From an uncultured Verrucomicrobiales bacterium (lineage in GTDB: Bacteria; Verrucomicrobiota; Verrucomicrobiia; Verrucomicrobiales; DEV007), in NCBI GenBank assembly GCA_943789025.1, contig CALSSN010000002.1, positions 62,001-126,000 on the forward strand: a DNA stretch of 64,000 nt. Direction: 5' to 3'. The notes under the pieces were generated by a model that had not been told where the DNA came from, did not search any database, and saw nothing but the letters and a program-made list of their open reading frames with translations. Below, in pieces: positions 1 to 8,293 of this stretch (position 1 is its first letter; every line of letters starts with the position of its first letter). The translations under genes and the position numbers were made by a program.

Positions 1-1022
1 TCCGAGAGGTTGATGGCAGCGATGCCCCAGGCTTCCGGTCCTTCTTTTTCTTTAGGTGCTGTCTCGGTCGTGGTGGTGACTGTCGGGCGACGTTCAATCT
101 CCATCCCGAATTCGAGTTCTTCTTTCCATGCCGGGACGTAGATCTTGGTAATGGCCCATGCGGTTTCCTCGGTGGCAGCGGTGACGCGAATGTGAGTTTC
201 TGCATCGATCCGGACCTGGGCGTCCTCAAAAACAAAACAGAGAGCGGCCACTTTTTCAGCAGGCAGTTTCTGGGGAATGCTCTGAGCACGAGCCTTCCGA
301 TAGTCGAGCTTGATAACGGCATCAACGAAACGGGAGGCAACGATTTCGGCGGGACTGGGTGCGTCTTTTTGTTCCGGGTCGACCTGCGGTGATGGGGTGG
401 CCGAGGGTGGTGTTTGTTCTGGCTTGGCAACTATTGGTTTTTTCTGCAGTTCCGAGCCGAGGGCGGGTGGGAGTTCAACCGCCGTGAATGGGCGCCCCTC
501 CGGGACCTGATTGAACTCGAACCAAAGGTCATGGCGTTCAGTCTTTTCTTCTTTGCTCCGGGTGAAGGGGAGAAGATAGCTGTCCGGCTTTGATCCTGCG
601 GGTGCTGGAGTTGCTGCCGCCAGGTCGGGCGTATATCCCAGTTCGTGGACGATGCGTTCGAGAACGAGTGCGGTGACGCGAGGTTGGTCGGGATTATCTC
701 CCGGGGTAAACATGGCCTGCACGGCTTCCATGTCGCGGGCAGAAAGTCCGGCTGCCAGAGCTGCGAGGTGCTTTTTCCGCAGCGCGTCAAGCGCCTGAGC
801 GTTCGTATCAGCTATCTTTTGCTGGTGTTTTGCCTCGGCAGTCACCGGTTCGGAATTTTCCTCGCCAGTCTGGGATTTCTCCTGCGGGGTATCTACGTTG
901 CGGTTCTGAATTTTCTCTTGAGCCTTCTTCAGCGTGAACATAAAGAAAATGCCTGCACTCGCGGCAAGGATGGCAAGGATGGCGAGGATAGAAATGCTGT
1001 GATTTTTCTTCTTTTCAGACAT
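1..1022 (-). CDS. Membrane-anchored hypothetical protein (3' end beyond window)
   Basis: Reading leftward from an ATG at 1022, the frame stays open to the window edge, giving at least 340 residues without a stop. The N-terminus is a short Lys-rich stretch (MSEKKKNHS) followed by a hydrophobic segment at about residues 9-28, which looks like an uncleaved signal anchor. The rest is soluble, with an Ala/Glu/Pro-rich linker after the anchor and a central Pro-rich stretch (around 'KPEQTPPSATPSPQ'). I recognise no enzyme motif. It lies 67 bp downstream of the SDR gene on the same strand, so the two may be co-transcribed. The reading frame is directly visible; the membrane topology is inferred from hydrophobicity and the function is unknown. 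Confidence 0.75.
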   Translation of the reverse strand, partial: MSEKKKNHSISILAILAILAASAGIFFMFTLKKAQEKIQNRNVDTPQEKSQTGEENSEPVTAEAKHQQKIADTNAQALDALRKKHLAALAAGLSARDMEAVQAMFTPGDNPDQPRVTALVLERIVHELGYTPDLAAATPAPAGSKPDSYLLPFTRSKEEKTERHDLWFEFNQVPEGRPFTAVELPPALGSELQKKPIVAKPEQTPPSATPSPQVDPEQKDAPSPAEIVASRFVDAVIKLDYRKARAQSIPQKLPAEKVAALCFVFEDAQVRIDAETHIRVTAATEETAWAITKIYVPAWKEELEFGMEIERRPTVTTTTETAPKEKEGPEAWGIAAINLS

Positions 1023-1089
1023 GTGTCAGGTGGGTCGTTTGGAACGGTTAGGACGGTTAGGATAAGCGCAAACGGTCAGGATCTCACCA

Positions 1090-1749
1090 TCAGGTTGTGA
1101 TTCGGCTGTCGAGGTTGAAAACCTGACCGGAAATGCCGGTGAGTGAGTCGAGGTTGGAGATGAAACGTGCGGTATCTTTTGCCGTGGTAAAGCGTCCGAG
1201 GCAATGATTGATGCGGGCTTTTTCAAGAATCGATTCTGGAAGGTCGGCAGTCATCTTTGTCTCAAGAAAACCGGGAAGAACGCAGTTGGATCGGATCCCC
1301 CTTGCTCCGACTTCCCGGGCGAGGCTTCGGGTGAGTCCAATCAGCCCGGCTTTGGCAGCAGCGTAGGCGGCCTGGCCCCGATCACCGGCAAGGGAAGCGA
1401 AGGAACCGATCTGGATAAGATGTCCAGGGGTGCGTGACTGAAGCATCTGTCGGACCACCTGGCGGGCGCAACGGAAGGCACCGGTAAGATTGGTGTCGAG
1501 GACGGCGTCCCAGTCACCCTCGGTGAGCCGAGCGACGCTGCGGTCGCGGGTGATGCCAGCGCAGTTCACGAGGAGGGTGATTCCCGGACGATCGACCATG
1601 TAGGCAGAGACCTGCTCGGAGGAAGTCACATCGAGTTCCTTGCGGCCAGGAGCATCAACGAGGTAGCCCAGGGAGCCAAGTTCTTCGGCGATGGCCTGAG
1701 CGAGATCTCCCTGGCCGCCGGTGATGACAGCATGTTTGAGTTGAGGCAC
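1090..1749 (-). CDS. Short-chain dehydrogenase/reductase, FabG-like
   Basis: A 219-residue classical SDR expected to reduce a ketone (possibly a 3-oxoacyl thioester) with NAD(P)H in the cytoplasm. The nucleotide-binding loop is at residues 10-17 in the variant form TGGQGDLA instead of TGxxxGIG. The NCAG structural motif is at about 62-65, and the catalytic Tyr129 and Lys133 sit in YAAAK. The C-terminal 'GISGQVFNLDS' replaces the usual TGQxxxVDGG end. It is shorter than typical FabG (about 245 aa). With no acyl carrier protein or ketosynthase visible beside it, the fatty-acid role is only a guess. The hypothetical protein at 1-1022 follows on the same strand. Confidence 0.85.
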   Translation of the reverse strand: MPQLKHAVITGGQGDLAQAIAEELGSLGYLVDAPGRKELDVTSSEQVSAYMVDRPGITLLVNCAGITRDRSVARLTEGDWDAVLDTNLTGAFRCARQVVRQMLQSRTPGHLIQIGSFASLAGDRGQAAYAAAKAGLIGLTRSLAREVGARGIRSNCVLPGFLETKMTADLPESILEKARINHCLGRFTTAKDTARFISNLDSLTGISGQVFNLDSRITT

Positions 1750-2067
1750 GAAAGAATGTGCCAGAAATGGCCGAAGAGGGAACCCTAAGTTTGCGGGCGG
1801 CGTGTCGCCCCGCGTCTGCCGGATGCGGGGACTCGGTGTGCGGGAGCTTCAGTTTTGAAGGCAGGCGGAAGTGAAGTCATATCGATAGTTTCACCGGAGG
1901 AAAAGGCCGAGGGAAATTTTTTTCTAAACTGTTCAGATTTGGTGATCATCGCGCATGAGCGAGGGTGGGAACGAATCAATGCGTCTGCTGAAGAAAAAAT
2001 CAGGGGGTTGGCGGGTGGCTTCGCCTGTGCTGGCGTTTTGCTCGTCGGAGTGAGATAGATAGAGGAA
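1750..2067. other. Intergenic region between divergent SDR and selD fusion
   Basis: About 318 bp separate the divergent SDR and selD-fusion genes. I see no convincing gene here; a 67-codon frame at 1855-2058 has no recognisable product. There is an inverted repeat CCCCGC (1808-1813) / GCGGGG (1825-1830) with an 11-nt loop but no adjacent T tract, so it is not a clear terminator. Promoters for both flanking genes are expected here, but none is obvious by eye. Confidence 0.4.
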
Positions 2068-4347
2068 GTGCATACTGAGAAAGCCAGTGATCCTATTGCC
2101 ATTGACCTCGTTCTTGTCGGGGGTGGCCATAGCCATGCCCTGCTTTTGAGGATGGTCGGGATGAAACCGATGCCGGGGGTTCAGATCACTTTGGTATCGG
2201 ACGTCAGTGAAGCCCCCTACTCAGGAATGCTTCCCGGCCATATCGCAGGATTTTATACCCACGAAGAAGCGCATATCGATCTGCGCAAGTTGTGTGTCTT
2301 TGCGGGTGCACGGTTTGTGCATGCCACGGTTGTCGGCATGGATCCCGGGGCACGTGAGGTTTTCATCGAAGGTCGCGCTCCGCTCAGCTTCGATCTGGTA
2401 TCGATTAACATCGGCTCGACTCCATCCTGGGGCGGGGTTCCCGGTGCCGCGGAGTTTGCGACCCCCAGCAAGCCTGTTCCGGAGCTTCTCGAGCGGTGGG
2501 AGAGCATCAAGGCAGATCCGTCTTCGGTGCAGAATCTCGTCATTGTAGGCGGCGGAGCGGGCGGGGTGGAGTTGGCGCTTGCCATGGAAAAGCAACTCGG
2601 TGGAGGCACATGTATCCGCTTGATCCACGCCGGTGAGGATATTCTGCGGTGGCATAATCAGGGGGTTCGTGACCGTCTCGGGAACATCCTTGGAGAACGT
2701 GGAATCGAAGTCATTCTTCAGGAGCGGGTCATCGAGGTCACGCAGGATGCGGTGCGCATTAGCTCTGGCGGTAAGATCGCAGCGGACGTGGTCTTCTGGG
2801 TGACCCAGGCGAACGCTCCGGCCTGGCTCGCAGAGGCCGGCTTCCCCGTTGATAAGGATGGCTTCCTGATTGTTGACGATACGCTTCAGGTGAAAGGCTT
2901 TCCCCAGGTTTTTGCAGCGGGCGATGTCGCGAGTATCGCGCGTTACCCGCGTCCTAAGTCTGGTGTTTTTGCTGTGCGGATGGCCAAACCGCTGCTGCGC
3001 AACCTGCGCCGCCTTGCCGCTGAAAAGCTACCTTTCCCGTGGCGGCCTCAGAAGGGATTTCTCAGTCTCATTGGAACGGCGGATGGCTCAGCGGTCGCTT
3101 CGCGGACGCTCCTTGCCCATGCCTCTCCGCTCATGTGGTGGTGGAAGGATAGAATCGACCGCAGGTTCATGGAGAAATTTTCCCGACTTCCAGCCATGAA
3201 GATCTTCACCTCCGATGCTGTTGAGGACAGCGCAGGCAGGAATGATGATCTGGAATCTCTACGTCGTCGCGCGGCCATGCGGTGTTCCGGATGTGCGGCG
3301 AAGGTAGGGGCTCCCATCCTCTCTCGGGTGATGGATCGGATCAGAGAAGAACGTGCGGGTTTAGAGAACGTCGAGTTCCCTCAGGTGATCGCTGGCATTG
3401 ATGATCCGGACGATGCTGCGATTCTCGTCGTTCCATCCAGAAAGCACCTGGTTCAGACGATCGACTACATTCCGGAGATCATCAGCGACCCGTATCTGTT
3501 CGGTCGGATTGCTGCGAATCATTGCCTGAGTGACATCTTCGCTATGGGAGCCGAGGCGCACAGCGCGCTCTGCCTTGTGGTAGCACCTTTCGGAGCGGAG
3601 GCAGTGATGGAGGAGTCGCTTTTTCAGGCTCTCAACGGCTTGACCACCGCGCTTGAGAGTATGGGAGTGCCATTGGTTGGGGGCCATACTGCAGAGGGCG
3701 ATCGCCTGGCTCTGGGTATCAGCGCGAACGGTTTCATCCGGGCAGATCGGGCCACGCGGAAGGGCGGGCTTCGAGCGGGCGATCTTGTCATTCTGACGAA
3801 GCCCCTAGGAACCGGCTGTCTCTTTGCTGCGGAAATGCGACTCGAAGCAAAGGCAGGATGGATCGACGGGGCGGTGGCTTCCATGCTTCTCGATAACCTC
3901 CGGGCTTCAGAAATCCTTCGCGAGCATGGCGCCGGTGCCATGACCGATGTGACCGGTTTCGGGCTTCTCGGTCACCTTGCCGAGATGATGAAGGCCACAG
4001 AGAGTGGCGGCTCTTATCGAGTAAATAGCGTCGGGGTGGAACTTCTGATGGATCATCTGCCGGTTCTTCCAGGTGCCGTAGAGGTAACCAGTCGTGGAAT
4101 TTTGAGCTCGCTTCACCATCACAATCGATCTGCTTTCGAGGCGGTCGAAAATGTCGATGAGTTCACGGATCATGAGGTCTTCCCTTTGCTGGTGGATCCG
4201 CAGACTTCGGGTGGGTTGCTTGCAGGCGTTCCTGAAAAGGGGGCTGCCGATGCTGTTGAGGCTTTAGTTGCGGCTGGCTACTCCGAGGCTCGAGTTGTGG
4301 GCAGGGTTCTTGAAATGGAGAGTGATTTCCCGGTAGTCCTCGGTTAA
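2068..4347 (+). CDS. selD: Selenophosphate synthase fused to an N-terminal FAD/NAD(P)-binding oxidoreductase
   Basis: This 759-residue fusion makes selenophosphate from selenide and ATP. Residues ~10-370 form an NADH-dehydrogenase-like flavoprotein: a GGGHSH dinucleotide loop near residue 17, a second GGGAGG loop near 163, and the FAD-type 'VFAAGDVAS' near 285. Residues ~400-759 are the SelD kinase domain beginning RCSGCAAKVG, in which Cys409 and Lys412 correspond to the catalytic Cys17/Lys20 pair of E. coli SelD, followed by the DDAA and GGHTAEGD nucleotide-binding motifs. The GTG start is favoured by AGAGGA two bases upstream. This fusion architecture is known in cyanobacteria and some marine bacteria. 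No selA, selB, selU or tRNA-Sec is in the window, so the selenium end-use is unseen. Confidence 0.93.
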   Translation: MHTEKASDPIAIDLVLVGGGHSHALLLRMVGMKPMPGVQITLVSDVSEAPYSGMLPGHIAGFYTHEEAHIDLRKLCVFAGARFVHATVVGMDPGAREVFIEGRAPLSFDLVSINIGSTPSWGGVPGAAEFATPSKPVPELLERWESIKADPSSVQNLVIVGGGAGGVELALAMEKQLGGGTCIRLIHAGEDILRWHNQGVRDRLGNILGERGIEVILQERVIEVTQDAVRISSGGKIAADVVFWVTQANAPAWLAEAGFPVDKDGFLIVDDTLQVKGFPQVFAAGDVASIARYPRPKSGVFAVRMAKPLLRNLRRLAAEKLPFPWRPQKGFLSLIGTADGSAVASRTLLAHASPLMWWWKDRIDRRFMEKFSRLPAMKIFTSDAVEDSAGRNDDLESLRRRAAMRCSGCAAKVGAPILSRVMDRIREERAGLENVEFPQVIAGIDDPDDAAILVVPSRKHLVQTIDYIPEIISDPYLFGRIAANHCLSDIFAMGAEAHSALCLVVAPFGAEAVMEESLFQALNGLTTALESMGVPLVGGHTAEGDRLALGISANGFIRADRATRKGGLRAGDLVILTKPLGTGCLFAAEMRLEAKAGWIDGAVASMLLDNLRASEILREHGAGAMTDVTGFGLLGHLAEMMKATESGGSYRVNSVGVELLMDHLPVLPGAVEVTSRGILSSLHHHNRSAFEAVENVDEFTDHEVFPLLVDPQTSGGLLAGVPEKGAADAVEALVAAGYSEARVVGRVLEMESDFPVVLG

Positions 4348-4440
4348 AAGGTCCACGCCTGGTGTGAATTTTCTCCATGAGTGAGGCTTTTGCTGAATCC
4401 CTGAGTCTCTCGATGGGGTTGGCATGCGTAAAAAACCAAG

Positions 4441-5151
4441 ATGAGTACAGTGCGTGAAATTCTTGTCATTGGTGGAAATTCTGGAATTGGTCGATCAGCT
4501 GTCGAGCAGCTTCTCGCCCGCGGGAACCGGATCACTGCTCTCTGCCGTAATCCGGGTGATCTACATGGTCTCGGAATAGAAGTGCATCCCTTTGAGGCTG
4601 AGGACACGGGAGCACTCGAGACGGCACTTCCAGAGAGACTGGACGGGGTCCTCTACTGCCCGGGATCGATTACTCTCAAGCCATTTCATCGCACCAGTGA
4701 AGAGGATTTCCTTAAAGACTACCGGATCAATGTTCTCGGTGCCGTCCGTGTTCTTCAAGCGGCTCTGCCGGCGCTCAAAAAATCCGACCAAGCGGCAGTT
4801 GTTCTTTTTAGCTCGGTCGCTGCAGGAACCGGGATGGGGTTTCATTCCAGCATCGCGACGGCGAAGGCAGGAGTGGAAGGACTGGCGCGTTCCCTGGCGG
4901 CGGAGTGGGCTCCTCGTGTTCGCGTCAATGCGGTTGCTCCTTCACTGACCGATACTCCACTCGCGGGAAATCTGATCGATACTCCGGAGAAGCGTGTGGC
5001 GGCGGGAAAACGCCATCCCCTTGGAGCCTTGGGAGACCCTGAAAAGATTGCTCAGCTGGTCGTTTTTCTTCTTTCTCCTGCTGCCGACTTCGTCACCGGT
5101 CAAGTCATCGCGGTGGATGGAGGGATTTCCGGAGTGCGAACTTTCGGATAG
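4441..5151 (+). CDS. SDR-family protein lacking the catalytic tyrosine
   Basis: A 236-residue SDR-fold protein. The NAD(P)-binding loop GGNSGIG is at residues 11-17, and the C-terminus has the usual 'FVTGQVIAVDGG' signature. The active site is atypical: the conserved Ser is present (residues 124-125) and the Lys is Lys142, but the residue four before it is Ile138 rather than Tyr. Classical reductase chemistry is therefore doubtful as read. SDRs with this HxSIAxAK pattern exist as a recurring subgroup, so the change is unlikely to be a sequencing fault. It lies 93 bp after selD on the same strand and may be co-transcribed. Substrate unknown. Confidence 0.85.
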   Translation: MSTVREILVIGGNSGIGRSAVEQLLARGNRITALCRNPGDLHGLGIEVHPFEAEDTGALETALPERLDGVLYCPGSITLKPFHRTSEEDFLKDYRINVLGAVRVLQAALPALKKSDQAAVVLFSSVAAGTGMGFHSSIATAKAGVEGLARSLAAEWAPRVRVNAVAPSLTDTPLAGNLIDTPEKRVAAGKRHPLGALGDPEKIAQLVVFLLSPAADFVTGQVIAVDGGISGVRTFG

Positions 5152-5152
5152 C

Positions 5153-5198
5153 AAATCCCGCAGGCGGGAGCCGATAAATCTCGCAGGCGGGAGCCGAT
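5153..5198. repeat. Two tandem 23-bp hairpin repeats between convergent genes
   Basis: Two head-to-tail 23-bp copies (5153-5175 and 5176-5198) differ at one base. Each contains a stem TCCCGC/GCGGGA (TCTCGC in copy 2) with a 2-nt loop. They sit between the stop of the plus-strand SDR and the end of the minus-strand zinc-ribbon gene. A bidirectional terminator or a REP-like element is possible. There is no T tract, so the function is an inference. Confidence 0.6.
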
Positions 5199-5206
5199 GA
5201 TTCTCT

Positions 5207-6079
5207 CTAGTCAACGGTTTCGGCCTCTTCTTTGAACTGGAGCTTAATCTCGAAAGGGACCTCTAACTGGTCGGTGAAAAACAAGTAGCTGAAGTAGGCG
5301 AGACTGATGAGGAGGGAGACTAGAATCAGGTTCAAAATCCAGCCGATGATCGGGCTGTCGCTCTGGGAGACCCTGCGCGGGGGAGGAGAAGCATGGCGGT
5401 AGAGCATGTCGGAGTCCTCAGGGTCTTCTTCGAGATCGCTGTGCAGGTCGATTCGGTTGATATTGCGGACAGCAGGCGAAGGAACCCGCTCAGGAACCCT
5501 CGCCTGGGCTTGAATACGGTCCTCGGATTCCTTGCGGTCAGTAGTAAAAGGCTCTGCTTTATTTTCAGACGCATCCTCTTCGGCCGGTTTGTCATTTTCC
5601 TTGAGATGCTCGGCTTTTTTTGCGGACTCAAGACTGCTTTCCCTTTCCAGAAAAAACTTATGTCCGCATTCGCAGCCGAATTTGCTCCCGACAAGAGAGG
5701 CTTCGATGTCGAGGTAGGCTTTTTCGCATTTCGGACAGACGACATCCATCAAAGATGTGGCGTGGTGACCTGACGCATCCTCGTCCGTCTTCTTGCCGTC
5801 ATCCTCCAGATCATCCTGGCCTTTGGAGTTCTCCCGGCTCTCCTCCCCGGAGCATGCTCCCTGCTTGTTTTCATTCTCAGGCTCAGGCTCAGGCTCGGGA
5901 ACAGAGGGGGCCCTCTCGTTCTTATCCCGGTCGTTTGATCTCTCGGTCTCAACTTTTGAGTCTGCGCCTTCGTCAGAGAGGAAAAACTTGTGGCCGCATT
6001 CGCAGCCGAACTTGCTCGCGGCGAGAGCGAAATCGATCTCGGGGTAAAGTTTGTTGCAGACTGGGCATCGGATGTCCAT
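5207..6079 (-). CDS. Membrane protein with two duplicated zinc-ribbon modules
   Basis: 290 residues. Two near-identical modules carry the pattern CPxC ... CxCGHKFFL (starting near residue 4 and residue 113), each with four cysteines suited to binding Zn in an MJ0042/zinc-ribbon-like fold. They are joined by very acidic Glu/Asp/Lys-rich linkers, including a Pro-Glu dipeptide run (PEPEPEPE). A single hydrophobic segment near residues 242-265 (GWILNLILVSLLISLAYFSY) would anchor the protein with the zinc ribbons in the cytoplasm. The duplication probably arose by internal repetition. The precise role is unknown; zinc ribbons of this type in myxobacteria and PVC bacteria often precede membrane anchors or regulatory domains. 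Confidence 0.8.
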   Translation of the reverse strand: MDIRCPVCNKLYPEIDFALAASKFGCECGHKFFLSDEGADSKVETERSNDRDKNERAPSVPEPEPEPENENKQGACSGEESRENSKGQDDLEDDGKKTDEDASGHHATSLMDVVCPKCEKAYLDIEASLVGSKFGCECGHKFFLERESSLESAKKAEHLKENDKPAEEDASENKAEPFTTDRKESEDRIQAQARVPERVPSPAVRNINRIDLHSDLEEDPEDSDMLYRHASPPPRRVSQSDSPIIGWILNLILVSLLISLAYFSYLFFTDQLEVPFEIKLQFKEEAETVD

Positions 6080-6450
6080 GGAGTGTTAGGGAGTTGAGTT
6101 TCGGTCGCCTTCCGGCCGTTCGTTGTTTCTTAAGGCGATGGATCTCTGCAGATGAAACCTGCTGCGAGACTGCCGCGGAGGCAATAAAAGAACGCAGAGA
6201 TTGTTGAGGGGACAGCGGTGTCCGAAATGGTGGCGAAGTATTGCGATGCAAGTGCCCAACCTATACCGAGCATAATACCTTTCAGACCCATACGCTGTGA
6301 TTCGATAAGAGCTGTCTTTGGGAGAGGGTGTGAGATGGTTTCCACTTCTGGTCGCTCTGGTTAGAAATGACCCATGGTGTAAGATGGTGCGAGAGCGCCG
6401 TATGTTCAGGCTGGAATCTGTGCACGTGGTTTACCGAAAATTTCCAATCA
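6080..6450. other. Intergenic region upstream of panE-like gene
   Basis: About 370 bp with no gene I can support. A 71-codon minus-strand frame (6130-6345) encodes a partly hydrophobic peptide (MGLKGIMLGIGWALASQYF) that could be a small membrane protein or a remnant, but it has no recognised relatives and no visible ribosome-binding site. A plus-strand upstream extension of the panE frame (6367-6450) lacks family similarity and is probably untranslated. Confidence 0.3.
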
Positions 6451-7413
6451 ATGAAATCAAGTCATGCCTCTGAGGAACTGCGCATTGCTGTCGTCGGTGC
6501 AGGCGCGCTCGGCGGCTATTACGGTGCGCGCCTCGCGCAGGCCGGGAGAGATGTCCATTTTCTCATGCGATCGGACTTTGATCACGTCCATCGAAAAGGG
6601 CTGAAGATAAAATCGGCAGAGGGCGATGTGCATCTTCAGGAACTCCAGTGCTACCAGAACCCGGCTGCGATAGGTCCGGTTGACCTCGTAATCATTGCTG
6701 TGAAAACAACCGCGAATGAGGCCTTGCTCGAACTGCTCCCTCCCCTTCTTCATGAGAAAACCCATCTTTTGACCTTGCAGAACGGACTCGGGAACGAGGA
6801 GTTTCTGGCTGCAAATTTTGGCGGCAGCCGGGTGCTGGGAGGGCTCTGCTATGTCTGTTTGAATCGCACTGCACCCGGAGAAATTCTTCATCTGGGCAAA
6901 GGGAGAATGCATATCGGAGAGTTTGATTGCGGCGATGGAGGGTGCCCGGAAGAGCGTACTCATCGAGTGGTGAGGGAGTTTAAAGCGTGCGGCGTTACCA
7001 GCGCGGCGGTCGATAATCTTGCCACCGAGCGGTGGAAAAAACTTGTCTGGAATGTCCCCTTCAACGGTCTGTCCATCGTGGCCGGTGGTGTTTCGACCTC
7101 GAGACTGCTCGAAGATGAAGGTCTCATGATTCTCATCAGAGAGCTCATGGAGGAAGTCATCGCGGCGGCGGGGGCACTGGGGCATCAGATCCCTAACGCG
7201 TTCATAGAGACGATGATTGAGGTCACCCATGCGATGGGAGATTACCGCCCGTCGAGCATGATCGATTTTCTGGAGGGGCGCGAAGTCGAAGTCGAGTCGA
7301 TCTGGGGTGAACCTTTTCGGCTGGGGCACCAAGCTGGAGTGGAGCTCGGGAGATTGGGATTCCTCTACCGGCTAATACGGCATCTGGTTGCCAGCCGGGG
7401 TGCCACCAGTTAA
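6451..7413 (+). CDS. panE: 2-dehydropantoate 2-reductase family (ketopantoate reductase)
   Basis: 320 residues from the ATG at 6451, chosen because the Rossmann strand RIAVVGAGALGG (residues 11-22) follows directly; the frame is open 84 nt further upstream without family similarity. Expected to reduce 2-dehydropantoate to pantoate with NADPH for coenzyme A synthesis. The catalytic-Lys region 'ERWKKLVWNVPFNGL' and the C-terminal 'SSMIDFLEGREVEVE' block typical of ApbA/PanE are present. Paralogues of this family can act on other 2-oxoacids, so the exact substrate is not certain. The stop is 10 bp before the purine nucleoside phosphorylase start, suggesting co-transcription. Confidence 0.85.
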   Translation: MKSSHASEELRIAVVGAGALGGYYGARLAQAGRDVHFLMRSDFDHVHRKGLKIKSAEGDVHLQELQCYQNPAAIGPVDLVIIAVKTTANEALLELLPPLLHEKTHLLTLQNGLGNEEFLAANFGGSRVLGGLCYVCLNRTAPGEILHLGKGRMHIGEFDCGDGGCPEERTHRVVREFKACGVTSAAVDNLATERWKKLVWNVPFNGLSIVAGGVSTSRLLEDEGLMILIRELMEEVIAAAGALGHQIPNAFIETMIEVTHAMGDYRPSSMIDFLEGREVEVESIWGEPFRLGHQAGVELGRLGFLYRLIRHLVASRGATS

Positions 7414-7423
7414 CCTCATTTTC

Positions 7424-8224
7424 ATGCCCGCTGTTCCGGAGAACGAGTTTTTTGGGAAACTTCCGAGTGCGATGGTCGACTTCGCTCCGGAACTGGGGTT
7501 GGTTCTGGGCAGTGGCCTGGCTTCCATCTTGGATTTGATGGAGGTGGTCGAGACTGTTTCTTACCAGGAAATTGATGGTCTTCCGGGCACCGGGGTTCCC
7601 GGTCATGCCGGTCGTTTCGTGCTGGCGAGGCTTGGCGCTACCCGGCTTGTCATTGCCGAGGGGAGAGCCCATTTGTATGAAGGGTATGCACCAGTGGCAG
7701 TCACTGCGGGGATTCGTTGTCTGCATGCCTCTGGCATCAAGAGACTGGTGCTGACAAATGCTGCCGGGACGGTTAATTCCGAGTTTCAGCCGGGAAGATG
7801 GATGATGCTCAGTGACCAGCTGAACCTGACAGGTTCAAGCCCTCTGCTCGGGGGTGCGCATTTTTTTGACATGTCAGAGATCTATTCGGAGGCGTGGCGT
7901 GCCACTTTCCGTAACAGGGCAAAGTCCCTCGGGATCGAGCTCTATGAAGGCATTTATGTCGGGGTCCTGGGGCCGCAGTATGAGACGCCGGCTGAGGTGC
8001 GGATGTTTTGCCGTCTCGGTGGAGATGCGGTTGGAATGTCGACTGTTCTGGAAGCAATTCAGGCCCGGGTTCTGGGGATTGAGGTTTCGGGGTTCTCTTG
8101 CCTGACCAACTGGGGCGCCGGCCTCGGTGAGGGATCCCTCGATCACGGCGAGGTAATGAAGGCAGGGGTCGAAGCAGCAGGTGACCTTGTTGACCTTCTC
8201 GGTGAGGTTCTCCCCGGGGCGTGA
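7424..8224 (+). CDS. punA: Purine nucleoside phosphorylase (trimeric type)
   Basis: 266 residues from the ATG at 7424; the frame extends 36 nt upstream into the panE stop region, which is unlikely to be used. Cleaves inosine/guanosine with phosphate to base plus ribose-1-phosphate in purine salvage. Family features in order: GSGLAS phosphate loop, the PGxxGHAGR block (here 'GTGVPGHAGRFV'), the 'NAAGTVNSEFQPG' and 'DQLNLTGSSPL' blocks, the 'GPQYETPAEVRM' purine-site block, 'GGDAVGMSTVLEAI', and 'LTNWGAGL' with the base-contacting Asn. It follows panE by 10 bp and precedes bioB by 69 bp on the same strand. Confidence 0.95.
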   Translation: MPAVPENEFFGKLPSAMVDFAPELGLVLGSGLASILDLMEVVETVSYQEIDGLPGTGVPGHAGRFVLARLGATRLVIAEGRAHLYEGYAPVAVTAGIRCLHASGIKRLVLTNAAGTVNSEFQPGRWMMLSDQLNLTGSSPLLGGAHFFDMSEIYSEAWRATFRNRAKSLGIELYEGIYVGVLGPQYETPAEVRMFCRLGGDAVGMSTVLEAIQARVLGIEVSGFSCLTNWGAGLGEGSLDHGEVMKAGVEAAGDLVDLLGEVLPGA

Positions 8225-8293
8225 GGGTCGATTTTTCGTAGCATGGCCTCTGTCGTTGCCAAGACCCTCATCCGCGGGTAGAATCGCCTTTCG

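Noticed and set aside
6130-6345. 71-codon minus-strand frame with a hydrophobic stretch
   Set aside because: No ribosome-binding site, relatives or context; kept only as a note in the intergenic entry.
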